Below are positions 23,960-35,036 of a DNA stretch of 64,000 nucleotides, piece by piece. The translations under genes were made by a program, and so were the position numbers. The DNA comes from Dipteris shenzhenensis (lineage: Eukaryota > Polypodiophyta > Polypodiopsida > Gleicheniales): NCBI GenBank assembly GCA_047967505.1, contig CM106541.1; one strand, written 5' to 3'. Position 1 is the first letter of the stretch; each line of letters begins with the position of its first letter. The notes beneath the pieces are model-generated. The model saw only the letters and a list, made by a program, of their open reading frames with translations, searched no databases and had not been told where the DNA came from.

Positions 23960-24960
23960 CTACACTCTATGTCTTGGTTTGAAGTGCTGGCAACATCTGT
24001 GTTTCCCGTTCACATTGTCGCTCATCTAAGGCCATACTAACCAATAGTTCTGACCACTGTTGCATTTGTTGACTGTGATGCTGTATGATTTTGGAACTGG
24101 AGTTGCCTTGAATATATTGAGTATAGAGTTGGATTCCATGTATCCATATGGTACCTTGATCTCTATCTTGTATGGAAACCTATTGTTGAGTGTCATTCAA
24201 GATGATGCGTGGTTGAGGCAATGTTAATATAGACTTATCAACATCATTGTCTTGCGATGCTTGAAGGGGAACCCTATCCGGTTGGCTAGTGAAGTCGATT
24301 TGAGATGTGGATCCCTCTTGGATTTTTTCCCTTGAGTCATTCTACTTTGGCTAATGTGGTAGCAATTTTGAACTAAGTAGCATTATTTTTTGGCATAGTT
24401 CCACATTGTCAACCTCAAGATTTTGCTTTGGTGCTATGCCATTCATGGCCTCCACATCGAGTGTGGGTTGGGTCTCTTTTTCCCATTCAAGAGAGCTAAC
24501 AGAAATGTCCTCCATTTCTTGGGCTGAGAGGGGTGCTGATACCTCTTCTTGCTGTATTTCATATCCAATGATAACGGCCAGTAGATGGGCAATGTAGCTT
24601 TTACCCTAATGGGTTGTGAATACATAGTTTATTCGCAACAAGGATATGTGTTGACCCCAATCCTGTATTTTGTCCCTACCAAGGAGTGTAAGAGTTTTTA
24701 TGGACATAAGGTGTTTTTTCACTCCTATATGATTAAGAATTTCAGCCATAAACTTGGCTAATTCTTGGTATATTGGGTCCACATTCATATCATGGCACAT
24801 TCCATTGCATTGGGACTTTGTGCCAGGTGGGAACAATTCCTTAACTTTTGAGAACCTTGCATCCATATGTTTCATTGGATAGTCTTCTTGTGGCAAGAAA
24901 GCTTCCTTGATTGTAGATCTACAGAGGTAGATTTAGATAGGCTTTTGATTATGGATGATT
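23960..24960 (-). pseudogene. Decayed reading frame of unknown function
   Basis: The minus strand reads continuously protein-like from about 24960 to 23710 with a few stops: MKHMDARFSKVKELFPPG, PIYQELAKFMAEILNHIGV, LLGRDKIQDWGQHISLLR, then an acidic Gln/Ser-rich part. There is no zinc knuckle, RT or transposase signature. A degraded primer-binding site lies just upstream, so it may be the first ORF of another LTR element in the minus direction. I do not recognise the protein. Confidence 0.35.
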
Positions 24961-24989
24961 GTGCCAGACTTTACCTTCTTCAACTCCGT

Positions 24990-25001
24990 GCTTTGATATG
25001 A
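24990..25001 (-). other. Degenerate primer-binding site
   Basis: The minus strand reads TCATATCAAAGC, 9 of 12 bases of the initiator-Met PBS, followed by ACGG as in intact copies. It lies just after LTR-like sequence and just before the unknown minus-strand frame. Confidence 0.35.
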
Positions 25002-25054
25002 GGTAATGAATTGAATTACATAGTCTTGACAAAATATGAAGAGGGGAGAGGAGA

Positions 25055-25744
25055 CATTAGGAAAGAAGGAAACTCATTTTGGGGCCCTCTAAGAAATTCA
25101 CTATTTACCTATTTTTGTTGCACTCAACATATGAAAAATGCCATAAAATACGAATACTTACTTGTAAAAATGTCAATCTAGTTCTCAAGCTTCACATTAA
25201 ATGCATATATAAGATCCTTGATTTTTGTTGTAGTATTTGATGATTCTAACATTGCCAACCCATCCTAAGTGGGCAGAACTCCCAAATCAAACTTGAAGAC
25301 ACCAAAAACTGACGCCCGAAGGCCCAAAAAAGGGGAAAGAGGCCCGAAATGTGGAGGATTTGCACAAAAATGCAATTTGGCTAGCTAGACAATTCTAGTT
25401 GGCCAAATCAAGTTTTTGTGCAAATCCTCCATTCTGGGCCTTTTCTCCCTTTTTCGAGCCTCCGAGCATCGATTTTCGATGTATCCGGGGTCGATTTGGG
25501 GGTTCAAGCCCACTCCAAACATGCTGACGATGTCAGAATCATCAAATATGCACAAAAAATCAACTTTTAAAGATCCCGTATATCAGATATAATAAAAGAA
25601 AAAGATTTTGAATCTGACTTATTTTATATTTTAACATGGTTTTTGGTATTTTTCCAACGTTACAGTGACCCTCTTTTGATTGGTCAAGAGCCTATTTTTC
25701 TAAACCCTACAAGGCCCCAAAATGAACTCCCTTTTTTTCTAATG
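25055..25744. mobile_element. Foldback (palindromic) element of about 690 bp
   Basis: The two halves are imperfect inverted copies over almost the full length, with a centre at about 25390-25410. Outer ends CATTAG...ACTCATTTTGGGGCC (25055-25087) pair with the complement of 25712-25744. Inner blocks TTTGATGATTCTAACAT, GTGGGCAGAACTCCCAAATC and GGAGGATTTGCACAAAAA each have an inverted partner. No coding capacity is seen. This is the architecture of a long-TIR MITE or foldback DNA transposon. The transposase superfamily is not clear, and no convincing target duplication was found. Confidence 0.8.
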
Positions 25745-25973
25745 AGAGTGGAGATGAGGAGAGAGGGCACAGCTAGAGAGCACTCCATAAATGACTAATT
25801 GTACACTAGATTTAGTTGAAAATGTAGAATATATACAAACCCATTTAGGGTAAGGGTTAGGGCATCTAACCCTTTCCTTAATAGCACTCTATTGGGTTAG
25901 TGCTCTGCACATATGATCACATGATGGTTTTATGTGCATATGATCACATGATGTTGAGTGTGATCTCTCAACA
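25745..25973 (-). mobile_element. LTR (start) of copia element B
   Basis: On the minus strand a purine tract (TTGAGGGAAGG, 25985-25975) is followed by TGTTGAGAGATC at 25973, the expected polypurine tract and LTR start. Inside, CATATGATCACATGATG occurs twice at about 25909 and 25936, and TATATTCTAC near 25825 may be a TATA region. The far end is unclear because the foldback element lies next to or inside it. Confidence 0.6.
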
Positions 25974-25990
25974 CCTTCCCTCAAGATCAA

Positions 25991-27971
25991 CATCATGAAG
26001 TAGGCCTTCCCTCAAGATGATGATTCTTGGGAATCGAAGGACTGAGCATTACATTCCATCACACCCCTTTAATGGGAATGTCCTTCTTCTGTGCCAAACC
26101 AAGAGCTTGTCTGTGTGTCTCAAAAAGCTCTTTATCGAGTGGTTTGGTAAAGATGTCTGCAACATTCTCTTCGCTATCACAATGCTACAGTGTGATGTCA
26201 CCAAGTAACACTCTTTCTTTGATGAACTGCTCTCAGACATCAATGTGCTTTGTCCTGGAGTGATATACTAGATTCTTGGCCAATGCTTGAGCTAATTAGT
26301 TATCACAGTATATTGTTGTTAGCTTTGACTCATCAAAGTAATTTCTTTCTAACAATAGTCTTCTGAGCCATATAGCCTCACATGCACCTATAGTGAGTGC
26401 TCTATATTCTGCTTCAGTCGAAGACAAAGAAACAATTGGCTGTTTGTTTGACAATTATGATATAGCACCTTGACCAAGGAAAAATACATATCCCTATGTT
26501 GATCTCCTGGTCTCATGATCTCTAGCATAGTCACTGTCAAAGTATCCATGCAACTATGGATGACTTCTGATGTATTCTATCCCAAACTGTCTTGTACCTC
26601 TGATGTATCTCAAGACTCTTTTGGTTGCATTCCAGTGAGACTGTTTTGGATTTGCCATAAGCTGTGCAAGTGAGCTTACTGCATAACAAATATCTGGCCG
26701 TGTGATAGTCAGATATATAAGAGTTCTGATGAGCTGCATGTAGTACTTGTCATTCACTGTAGGCTTTTCTAAATCTTTAGTAAGTTTTAAACTCTGTTCC
26801 ATGGGAGTGGCTGCAATCTTGCAATCTGCCAAATGAAACTTCTTCAGGAGTCTATCAACATATTTGAGTTGACTCATAAATGTGCTATCTAAATCTCTCC
26901 AGAACTCAATTCCAAGACAATAGTGCATAAGTCCAAGATCTTTCATGTCAAACTCTATAGATAAGTCTTATTTTAGCTTTTTGATGAAGCTATCCTTACT
27001 TCCTATCACAATCAGATCATCTACATACAAAAGTGCAATAGTAATGTCTTCCCCTTGAACTTTGTAGTAGAGAGTATGATCTGCATTGGACTTCGTGTAT
27101 CCTAGATCAAAAAAATACTTGTTGATTCTGCTATACCAACCTTTGGGTGCTTGCTTTAAGCCATTGAGACTTTTCTTAACATGGAAAACCTTATTCTCCT
27201 TTCCTGGATCAACATAACCTGCTCGTTGTTGTATGTAGACTTCCTCGTCTAGGTAACCATTGAGAAATGCATTCTTGACATCGAGCTGATACACATTCCA
27301 TCTATTGAGTGTCGCTAGTGATATCAAGAACTCTATGGAATCCATCTTTGCTACTGGAGCATAAGTCTCATTATAATCCTAACCATATTGCGGTGCAAAT
27401 CCTTTTGCAACTAATCGGGCTTTGTATCTTTGAATACTTCCATTTGGATTGTATTTCACTTTGTATACCCATTTGTTTGGTATGCCTTCTTTCTTGGTGG
27501 AAGGTCGCATAATTCCCAAGTATTATTCTTGTACAAAGCATCCATTTCTTCATTCATAGTAGTTTGCCAATCTAGCTTGTCTACTACATCTTCGAAGTAC
27601 ATTGGCTCTTTTGTAGCCATGATGGTAGTCATAAGAGCATAGTTGGTGGTTTCAACCTGAATTGCTTTGCCTTTCTAAGCATATGTCAATCTCACTCGAG
27701 GTCTGCTTTCCCTAGTAGACCATTTGAGCTGTTGTGGCTCTGGCTGGGGTGTATCTGGCAATTATTGTTCTTCTTCATCAATCTTTTCTGTAGATGATTG
27801 TGAAATCGATGTATCTATCTCTTGTGTATTTGAGGTTTTCCATTCTAATTCCTCATCAAAGATTACATCTTTGGAGATAATGACCTTGTGGTTGATGGGA
27901 TCATACAACTTGTATGTTTTTCTTTCTTTACTGTAGCCAACCATGATGCATTTATGTGACTTCACATCCAA
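25991..27971 (-). pseudogene. Copia element B: integrase end, RT and RNase H
   Basis: Reading down the minus strand, LDVKSHKCIMVGYS begins right after an LTR and a 5-base duplication at 27977-27972. VIISKDVIFDE comes next, then a linker. RT follows with LDVKNAFLNGYLDEEVYIQQ, SLNGLKQAPKGWY, ALLYVDDLIVIG (catalytic YVDD intact) and FDMKDLGLMHYCLGIEF. The RNase H region is more damaged but still shows SLAQLMANPK, RVLRYIRGT and later fragments to about 26230. It ends at the polypurine tract. It is judged to be the missing half of copia E at 16467-17200. Confidence 0.85.
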
Positions 27972-27976
27972 TTTCC

Positions 27977-28132
27977 TATGAGGACACAACGAAATCTGAG
28001 AGGGTGAGAGGAGCTTGAGAGACAAGTTTTGGTGGGTGCAGAACACCCTAATCTTTTATTTCACCCATTTATATATGTGTTTGAGTATTGTACATAATCG
28101 AGGCTAAGGTACAGTGGCCTTTAAACCCCACA
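27977..28132 (-). mobile_element. 3' LTR of copia element C
   Basis: 156 bases homologous to the LTR at 17201-17361, in opposite orientation. It starts TGTGGGGTTT and ends TCCTCATA, where the other copy has TCCTCACA. It is preceded by AAGTGGGAGGT, a polypurine tract, at 28143-28133. Differences between the two copies (substitutions and small indels) show the insertion is not recent. Confidence 0.85.
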
Positions 28133-29545
28133 ACCTCCCACTTAAAGGCCAATGTGCCTTTACGGGAGAAACCAATGATCATACTATCCAATGCCCATCA
28201 ATACATGACAATACTCAAACCGCTGACTAGGTAGACTCTTTGTCAGCATATCTATAGGGTTATCATCTGTATGAACCTTGACAAGCTCTATGCGCTTATC
28301 CTCAAGTACCTCCCTGATAAAATGGTACCTGACGTCAATGTGTTTGGTCTTTGTATGAAAGGCCGGATTTCATGCTAGCTGAATAGCACTCATGGAATCA
28401 CTATGCAATGTCGGTACACCTGTATGAATCCCCAAATCTCTCACTAGCCGATCAAGCCATATAGCCTCCTTGTAAACCTCTGTGGCCGCAACATACTTAG
28501 CCTTTATGGTAGATAAAGCAATGCACTTCTATGCAGGAGACATCCATGACACTGCACCACCTACAAAGGTGAACACATAACCAGAAATGGATCTTCTGCT
28601 ATCCACATGCCCTGCATAGTTGGAATTTGTGTGCCCACATACATGCATCTCTCCTCTGCCAAAGCAGAAACACACCTCCTTGGTACCCTTGATGTACCTC
28701 ATGATGGACTTAACTGCCTCCCAATGCCTCTTTCTTGGATTAGCCATATACTGGCTAACAACTCCCACTATAAATGCAATGTCCGGTGTAGTAGCTATCA
28801 TAGCATACATAAGACTCCCAACCATTGATGCATAAGGAATCTTGGCCATCATGACCCTCTCCTCATTTGATTTGGGACTATCTGCCTGACTCAGTTTCAC
28901 ATATAGAGGCAATGGAGTACTTATTTCCTTCCCCCCCTCCATATTGAAATGCTGCAACACTTTTGTAACATACTCCTTCTGTGAAAGCCAAAGGAGATTC
29001 CTACTCCGGTCACGCATGATGCGCATACCAAGAATATGACCTGCAGGTCCCAAATCCTTCATGTCAAAGGCCTCATGCAACTTGGCCTTCAATGCATCAA
29101 GCTCATAAGCGTTCTTACTAGCCATAACATATCATCCACATAAAGTGCCAGGAGTATTAGGCTATTATCCTTAGCCCTTTTAGTTTAGAGGTAGTGATCA
29201 ATCTCACTTCTTCTGAAACCCTGGGACCGAATGAAAGCATCAAACTTGTGATACCATTCTCTATGCGCTTGCTTAAGGCCATAGAGACTCTTTTTCAACT
29301 TGCAAACCAAATGCTCTTTGCGCTTTTCTTCAAAGCCTTCCGATTGTATCATAAAAATTTCCTCATGCAAATCCCCATGCAAGAAAGCTGTCTTAACATC
29401 CATCTGCATAAGCTCCAAATCCTCTATTGCCACAAGTCCAAGTACACATCTAAGTGTGGTCATTTTCACAACCTGAGAGAAGATCTCATCAAAGTCCACA
29501 CCCTTCTCTTGCTTGAACCCTTTAGCAATCATCACTTTTGGTGCT
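28133..29545 (-). pseudogene. Copia element C: RT and RNase H (3' half, inverted)
   Basis: Minus-strand order: VMIAKGFKQEKGVDFDEIF, MDVKTAFLHGDLHEEIFM, KSLYGLKQAHREWYHKFD, LILLALYVDDML (catalytic motif), FDMKDLGPAGHILGM, SQKEYVTKVLQHFNM. In RNase H it reads GHTNSNYAGHVDSRRSISGYVF, then a stop in the SPAQK position, LSTIKAKYVAATEV, LHSDSMSAIQLA, KHIDVRYHFIRE and TDDNPIDMLTKSL. It begins at the exact RT codon region where the + strand copy at 21543 stops, and it carries the matching LTR. Confidence 0.85.
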
Positions 29546-29550
29546 AACCT

Positions 29551-29569
29551 CCCTGGCAGTGGCACCAAA
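29551..29569 (-). other. Gypsy-type primer-binding site
   Basis: The minus strand reads TTTGGTGCCACTGCCAGGG, close to the TTGGCGCCGTTGCCGGGG primer site common in plant Ty3/gypsy (Athila/Tat-like) elements. It directly follows an LTR-like end ...CCAACA. Only a few bases separate it from the copia RT, so the gypsy interior has been lost or moved. Confidence 0.55.
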
Positions 29570-30790
29570 TGTTGGCCCTTTTTCTCTCTTTTTCAAGCTT
29601 CAAGCATGTTGGTCACCTATAGTCACGTAATTGCTCATTGTAGCAAAGGTGTTCACAAGTGTAGCATAGGTCCTTGGGTCGTATTCTGATGAGGGGTGTA
29701 GGCTAAGGCATGGAAAGCAGTTCTAGCATGCGCTAGGTGAGGAAGAAGAGTTGATACCATGGATTGGTGGAGGTTTTCACCTCCATGGGAGTTCAAGGGT
29801 TTAGAAAATATTTTGCAGGGTTAGAAGAAGGATAGGGTTGAGGTCTCTAACTAAGGGTTCCACTATTTAGGAGTCCAGGGTTGAGAGAGGGTTGCAGGGT
29901 TGAGGAGTGGAGAGCTAGTCTCCTTCACTAATTCATGAGGTTAAGGATGTAGAAGAAGGTACCAATGTTTAGGAGTAAGGGAGGAAGAAGGGAGGACAGA
30001 GGAGGGGGAGGGAGGACGGGAAGGGAGGAGGTAGGAGGAGAAGGGAGGAGGAAGGAGGAGGAGGGAGGAGGGAGGAGGAAAGATGAGGAGGCAGGAGGAG
30101 AATGGAGGAGGGAGGGGGAGAAGAAGGAGAAGGGAGGAGGAGAAGGGAGGAGGAAGGAGGAGGAGGGAGGAGGAATGAGGAGGAGAGAGGAGGGGGGAGG
30201 AGTGCAAGGGTGAGAGCATGCTTGAATACAATCACATGAGAAAGCATGGACACTTAGAGACTATATGCACAAGAACACCAAAGTAGTATTGAACACAATG
30301 CCACTCTCTAGATCTTGATTTTACAAGTATGATTAGATCTTTTCTAGAGAAGATTTTGGCTATCCTCATCCCAATAGATTGCTCAAGTTGTATTCCAAGT
30401 TCAAGGTATTACAAGCAGATCTTTGTCGCTACTCCACACATGCATTGATTGGCCCTTGTTGGTGCCACAAAAAGAGGCAACAATAGTATCCTTGGGCCCA
30501 TTAATAAGGCCTTCAAAACCTAGCATGATTTGCATTATCATCATGTCCATACTTGTTGCACTGTTAAATTCTCCTTAGGCTGAACTTTCATTAAGGCACA
30601 TTGTCAAGATCTTGACAAGCTTCATTCGATGTTTGAGGTTCTGACTCTTGGTTTTTCTCTCTCTAGACTTGTTTGACATGTGGTCGTTCCGATTAGAGTG
30701 GGGCCTTCAAGGAGGAGGGACTTGTAGTATCCTTAGGAACTAGGAGAGTTGGTGACAAGGGAATTGTTTCTTCTGTGGGGGTCGGCTTCT
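29570..30790 (-). repeat. Gypsy LTR-like region with purine-rich tract
   Basis: The CCAACA end next to the primer site marks the likely 3' edge of a minus-strand LTR. Within it, 29985-30205 is almost purely A/G on the + strand (GGAGGA, GGGAGGAGG units), making Pro/Ser or Gly/Arg/Glu open frames that are not genes. Phrases such as AGGGTTGAGG recur at 29820-29900. The outer boundary is not resolved. Confidence 0.5.
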
Positions 30791-30799
30791 TACTCTTAT

Positions 30800-32060
30800 C
30801 TTTGTGCCAAAGGGGCACCACAAACGTGTGGCCACTGCTTATCAGAGTCACCATCCTCTCTCCCTAATTGATCTAGCGATTGGTGAGATAACATTGTGTC
30901 CTGCCAAATATAACGTGTTACTCACCAGTTCCAAAGGGAAAGATACATTTGGTTTCCTTATACTATACAATAATGCAAGGTTGCCTTCTCTAAGATCCTT
31001 AGTCTTTAAATTTCAGTCAAACTAGCACTTTTGGTGTAACTTCTCAACCTTCATGCCATACGCAGCCCTAGCCTGGTCTCATTGGGATTTTCAAGCTTTA
31101 TAAGCCATTCTAGGATGGCTTCCTCAAATAATATTTCCTTAACTTCCACCCATAGGCTAGGTACAAGAAATTCCATAGGCATCACTACCTTATCCCAAAG
31201 GCAAGACTAAATGGGATGCAATTGGTTGCAACCTTATACATGGTATGATATGCCCATAAGGCAGCAATGAGCTTGTGCTCCCATTATTGTGGTTGCCCTC
31301 TACCATGTGTCTCATTGTGTTACATAAAGTGTCATTCGAGATTTTGGCTTGGCCATTTGTCCTCAGGTAGTCGAGAGTGGATTTTTGATGAATGACTAGG
31401 AACTCTCATAAGAATTTGTATGGTCTCATTAACAAAATGAGGTTCTCGATCATTGATCTCACTGACTATTCTCAAGGGTAAATTGAAGTGGGATATAAAA
31501 TTTTCATATAGGAATTTACCCTCATGTTCGCTTTTTTGGTTGCCTTGGCTTTTACCCACTTGGTAAAGTAGTCAATTACTACGATAATCTATTGTGCTTG
31601 CATTCATTTAGCTGACAAACTAATAGGTCTAATGAAATTGATACCCCACTTTTCAAAGGGTTGATTTATAATTATTCCCATGAGGGGTATGTAGTCTTTC
31701 TTTTGGGGTATGGATGCTCTCTAGCAAGGGTCATAGCATTTAGCAAATTCATCCACATCCACAAAAAGAGTGGGCCACAAAAGCCCACTTACGATACCTT
31801 ACAGGCCGTGATTTCTTCTGCAAAATGACTTTTTGTTGTGCCTAGGTGTGCTTCTTCTAGCACCTCAATAAACTCATCTGCATAACATAGTGGCGCATAA
31901 TGTCATCCTTTCCCATCTAGTATAATTGACCGGCAGCCAAAAGATATGGTGCTGTGTCCTTAACAATTTTTTGGGCCCTATCCTCATTAAGGGATTTGTC
32001 CTACAGAAACCCATTGGCCAAAAATTGGCCAATCTGGTCAGCCCATCCTAGATTTAAATC
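30800..32060 (-). pseudogene. Ty3/gypsy integrase, decayed
   Basis: On the minus strand: a KCYDPCQR-like zinc finger end, PLMGIIINQPFEKWGINFI, VVIDYFTKWVKAKATKKA (first catalytic Asp region), then FLYENFISHFNLPLRIVSE near 31500 and EPHFVNE. The C-terminal part is legible as MPMEFLVPSLWVEVKEI and NETRLG. Many stops and shifts occur. No LTR of its own can be paired. Confidence 0.7.
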
Positions 32061-32189
32061 TATTAAATATCAATGCTCCACTCTCGTGTAACTACGCGGG
32101 AACCAGCTAACTCTACTTGTAAGCACCCATATGAGGAGAAGGCATTTGAGTAGATCGATTATCCAGTAGGTCCTAGTTTGGACACCAGA

Positions 32190-32790
32190 TGGGAGCCATG
32201 TGTGGCCTGATGGCTAGACGGCTTCAGATAGAGTTAGCACACTGCCAACTAGGCTACATGCAAGTGTGGGAAGGCATCCCTTGACTGACCGCACTGAGGG
32301 TAGATGGAGCATTTCCCGAGGTAGCCCACTCTCGGGTTGCGGGGCCTGTTTGGAGCCTCAGATGATCTCGGATGGCTGTGGGCCGAACGGTGACCATAGG
32401 TTAGTTGCTCTATTTTATGCACCAGTTCTATCATATGGTCGGTGGCCTATTTTGGGACTGACCCCCAGTCAACCATTTTGGGCGAACTGGGTCAGCCACC
32501 GAATTGAGCCTAACCACTACGACTGGTGGCTATATAAGAGCAAGCCCGTGAAGCCCATTTTATCACTGGCTACAGCAACCTTGATTCCTTAGCATTCAGC
32601 CTCCGTCTTCTACTATTTCTAGTATGCCATCGAAGCTTCTTTCACAGGAGTGCACGGCTGGGAGGCAGTGCCATCTATTGTATCAGTTCTACAGTAATCA
32701 AATTTTTGATTCTCCATACTATCTTGTTTTCTCTCTTGCGTACGAGATCCTGTTATTTGTTGAGCATAGACGTTGTATTATTTTCTTACA
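32190..32790 (+). mobile_element. 5' LTR of copia element X
   Basis: It ends ...TTTTCTTACA directly before a perfect primer-binding site. A TATATAAG box lies at 32531-32538. The start near 32190 is a guess. No matching 3' LTR of this family is found: the LTR at 38316 is different in sequence. Confidence 0.6.
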
Positions 32791-32802
32791 TGGTATCAGA
32801 GC
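32791..32802 (+). other. Primer-binding site of copia element X
   Basis: TGGTATCAGAGC immediately after the LTR, a perfect initiator-Met PBS. Confidence 0.9.
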
Positions 32803-32860
32803 CTGGACTATAGCAAGAAGATTTGGTAGTGTGTTTCTGTTTGCGAGCAGATTGTGAGAG

Positions 32861-35036
32861 ATGGCCTAGCCCGCAAGACTACGAATCCCACCGTTTGGTG
32901 AAAGTGAAAAGTTGGATGGCTCTAACTATCCTCTCTGGAAGTTCAAGATGAAGACCATCCTAAGTGCATATGAGCTTTGGGACACTGCTACTGGGGTGGA
33001 CATGAGGCCGGTTCTAAGACCGAATCCAGCCAATGCAAGACAACAAATAGTACCCACTACGGATGAGATTCTTGCATGGACAAGAAGAAATGTAGATGCG
33101 CTATGTTCTATTGTCTGTAGTGTTAGTGATTCTGTCATGGCGTTAATTCAACATATCACCATAGCGGAGGAGGTATGGACGGTCTTGAAAAATCAGTACG
33201 AGACCACGAATCAAACATGGATTCAGAATCTAGAGACTCAACTCGCGAACGAGAAGTTGTCTGAGTCTGAAGCGGCAGAGAAGTTCATTACCAGGGCAAA
33301 GAATCTGCGCGATCAGATGACTACGATTGGCATCATCATCCCCAGCGAGAATCTAGCACAAAGGTGCATACGGATTCTCCCACCAAAGTACGACAGTCTT
33401 GTTACGGCGCTGAATACGCAAAACAGAAATCCACCCCTCAACTTTGAGGATTTCAACGCAATGCTTCTAGAGGAGGAGATGCATCAAAAGATGAGGACTG
33501 GAGTAGATTCGGCTTTCTAGACCGAATCAAAGAAAGGTAAGGGTAAGGACTCTGGTAACCCATCTTCTTTTGATGATAAAAAGAGAAAGAAGAAGATCAA
33601 GTGCTTCTATTGCAACAAGGCAGGGCACAAGCAGAATGAGTACCAAAAGAAGATTGCAAATGAGAAGAACAGAGTGAAGAAAGAGTCCAGCAACAGTGCA
33701 TAGACAGTACCAATAGAGCTGTTCATCGTAATTGAGGAGATTTGCATGGAGGCAGTTCATGTACCTATGGATGAACCTTTGATCATTGATAGTGGTGCAT
33801 CACGCCACATGACCAGTTGGAAGGATTGGTATACCTCTCTACAGCCGGTAGGGAATGACATCATGGAAGCAATCGACAATGATGCAATATGTCCAGCAAA
33901 AGGAAAAGGTACGATTGCTCTCTAGTCAAATGGAGTTGTAAAACAGTTGTCCGATGTCCTTTATGTGCCAGATATCAAGAGGAACTTGTTGTCCATTTCT
34001 GCGATCACGGATCGGGACCTCAACATCGATAAGAATGGTGCACAGATCCTAGATCTTCAAGAAAAGATCATTGGTAAAGGTACAGGGCACAACAACATTT
34101 ATGAACTCTCAACTTTCAGTGCTCAAGCAGATGTAAAGAACACTAAGCTATGGCATGAGAGGTTTGGTCATCTAAACCTTAGTTCTTTGAAGGAGATGCA
34201 TAAAAGTGGAATGATTGCAGACCTACTAGAAATTTCAGATCTGGCTGATGTATGTGAAGCTTGCATGATGGGCAAGCAGCATCGGCAGCCCTTTCCTAAA
34301 GAGGCTAGTAGGGCAAAGGCTCCTCTAGAGCTTGTTCACACGGACCTCTGCAAAAGGATGGAGACAGAAGCTTTGGGTGGTTCCTTCTACTTCATGACGC
34401 TGATCAACGACTATAGTAGAAGGATATGGAAATACTTCCTGAAGACGAAAGATGAGGCTTTCAATAGGTTCAAGGAATGGCATGTAATGGTCGAGAAAGA
34501 ATCGGGGAGGAAGGTGAAGAAGCTGAGATCAGACAGAGGCGGAGAGTTCACATCGACTAAATTTGAAAGTTATTGCAAAAGTCATGGAATCAAGAGGCAG
34601 AAACCCCCGCCACATACATCATAGCAAAATGGAGTAGCAGAACGCAAGATGCACGTCATCTGCGAAATGGGCCGGAGTATGATCAAAGGGAAAGATTTGC
34701 CAAAGACTTTCTGGGCTGAAGCATGTAACACTGCAGTTTACATCCTCAATCGTAGTTACACAAAGGCTGTGAATGGCAGGATGACTCCACTGCAAGCCTT
34801 TTCTGGTAAGAAACCTTTAGCTACACATTTTAGAGTTTTTGGATGTGACTATTTTGTGCATATCCCTGATGCTACCAGGACCAAATGGGAACCGAAGAGC
34901 CGGAAGTGTATTTTCTTGGGCTACAGTGAAGAGACGAAGGGTTACTATCTCTATAACCCTATTACCAAGAAGGTAATTGTAAGTCGCGATGTGGTCTTCT
35001 CAGAACAGCCGCATCAATTAGAGGAGGATGTTTCCT
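32861..35036 (+). pseudogene. Copia element X: gag, protease and integrase
   Basis: The gag ATG is at 32861, with a TAG at codon 3. Then LDGSNYPLWKFKMKTILSAYELW and the gag body run to 33520. The zinc knuckle reads CFYCNKAGHKQNEY, so its last Cys is lost. Protease IIDSGASRHMT keeps the DSGA active site (about 33782). Pre-integrase is LWHERFGHLNLSSLKEM with CEACMMGKQHRQPF. The integrase core has HTDLCKRME, INDYSRRIWKYFL, RSDRGGEFTSTKF and QNGVAERKMHV, and the end block has GCDYFVHI, CIFLGYSEE and VIVSRDVVFSEQ. It has only about five stops, so it is younger than its neighbours. It breaks off before RT. Confidence 0.85.

Noticed and set aside
29941-30253. Glu/Gly/Arg-rich and Ser/Pro/Leu-rich frames
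   Set aside because: Purine-rich simple sequence, as above.
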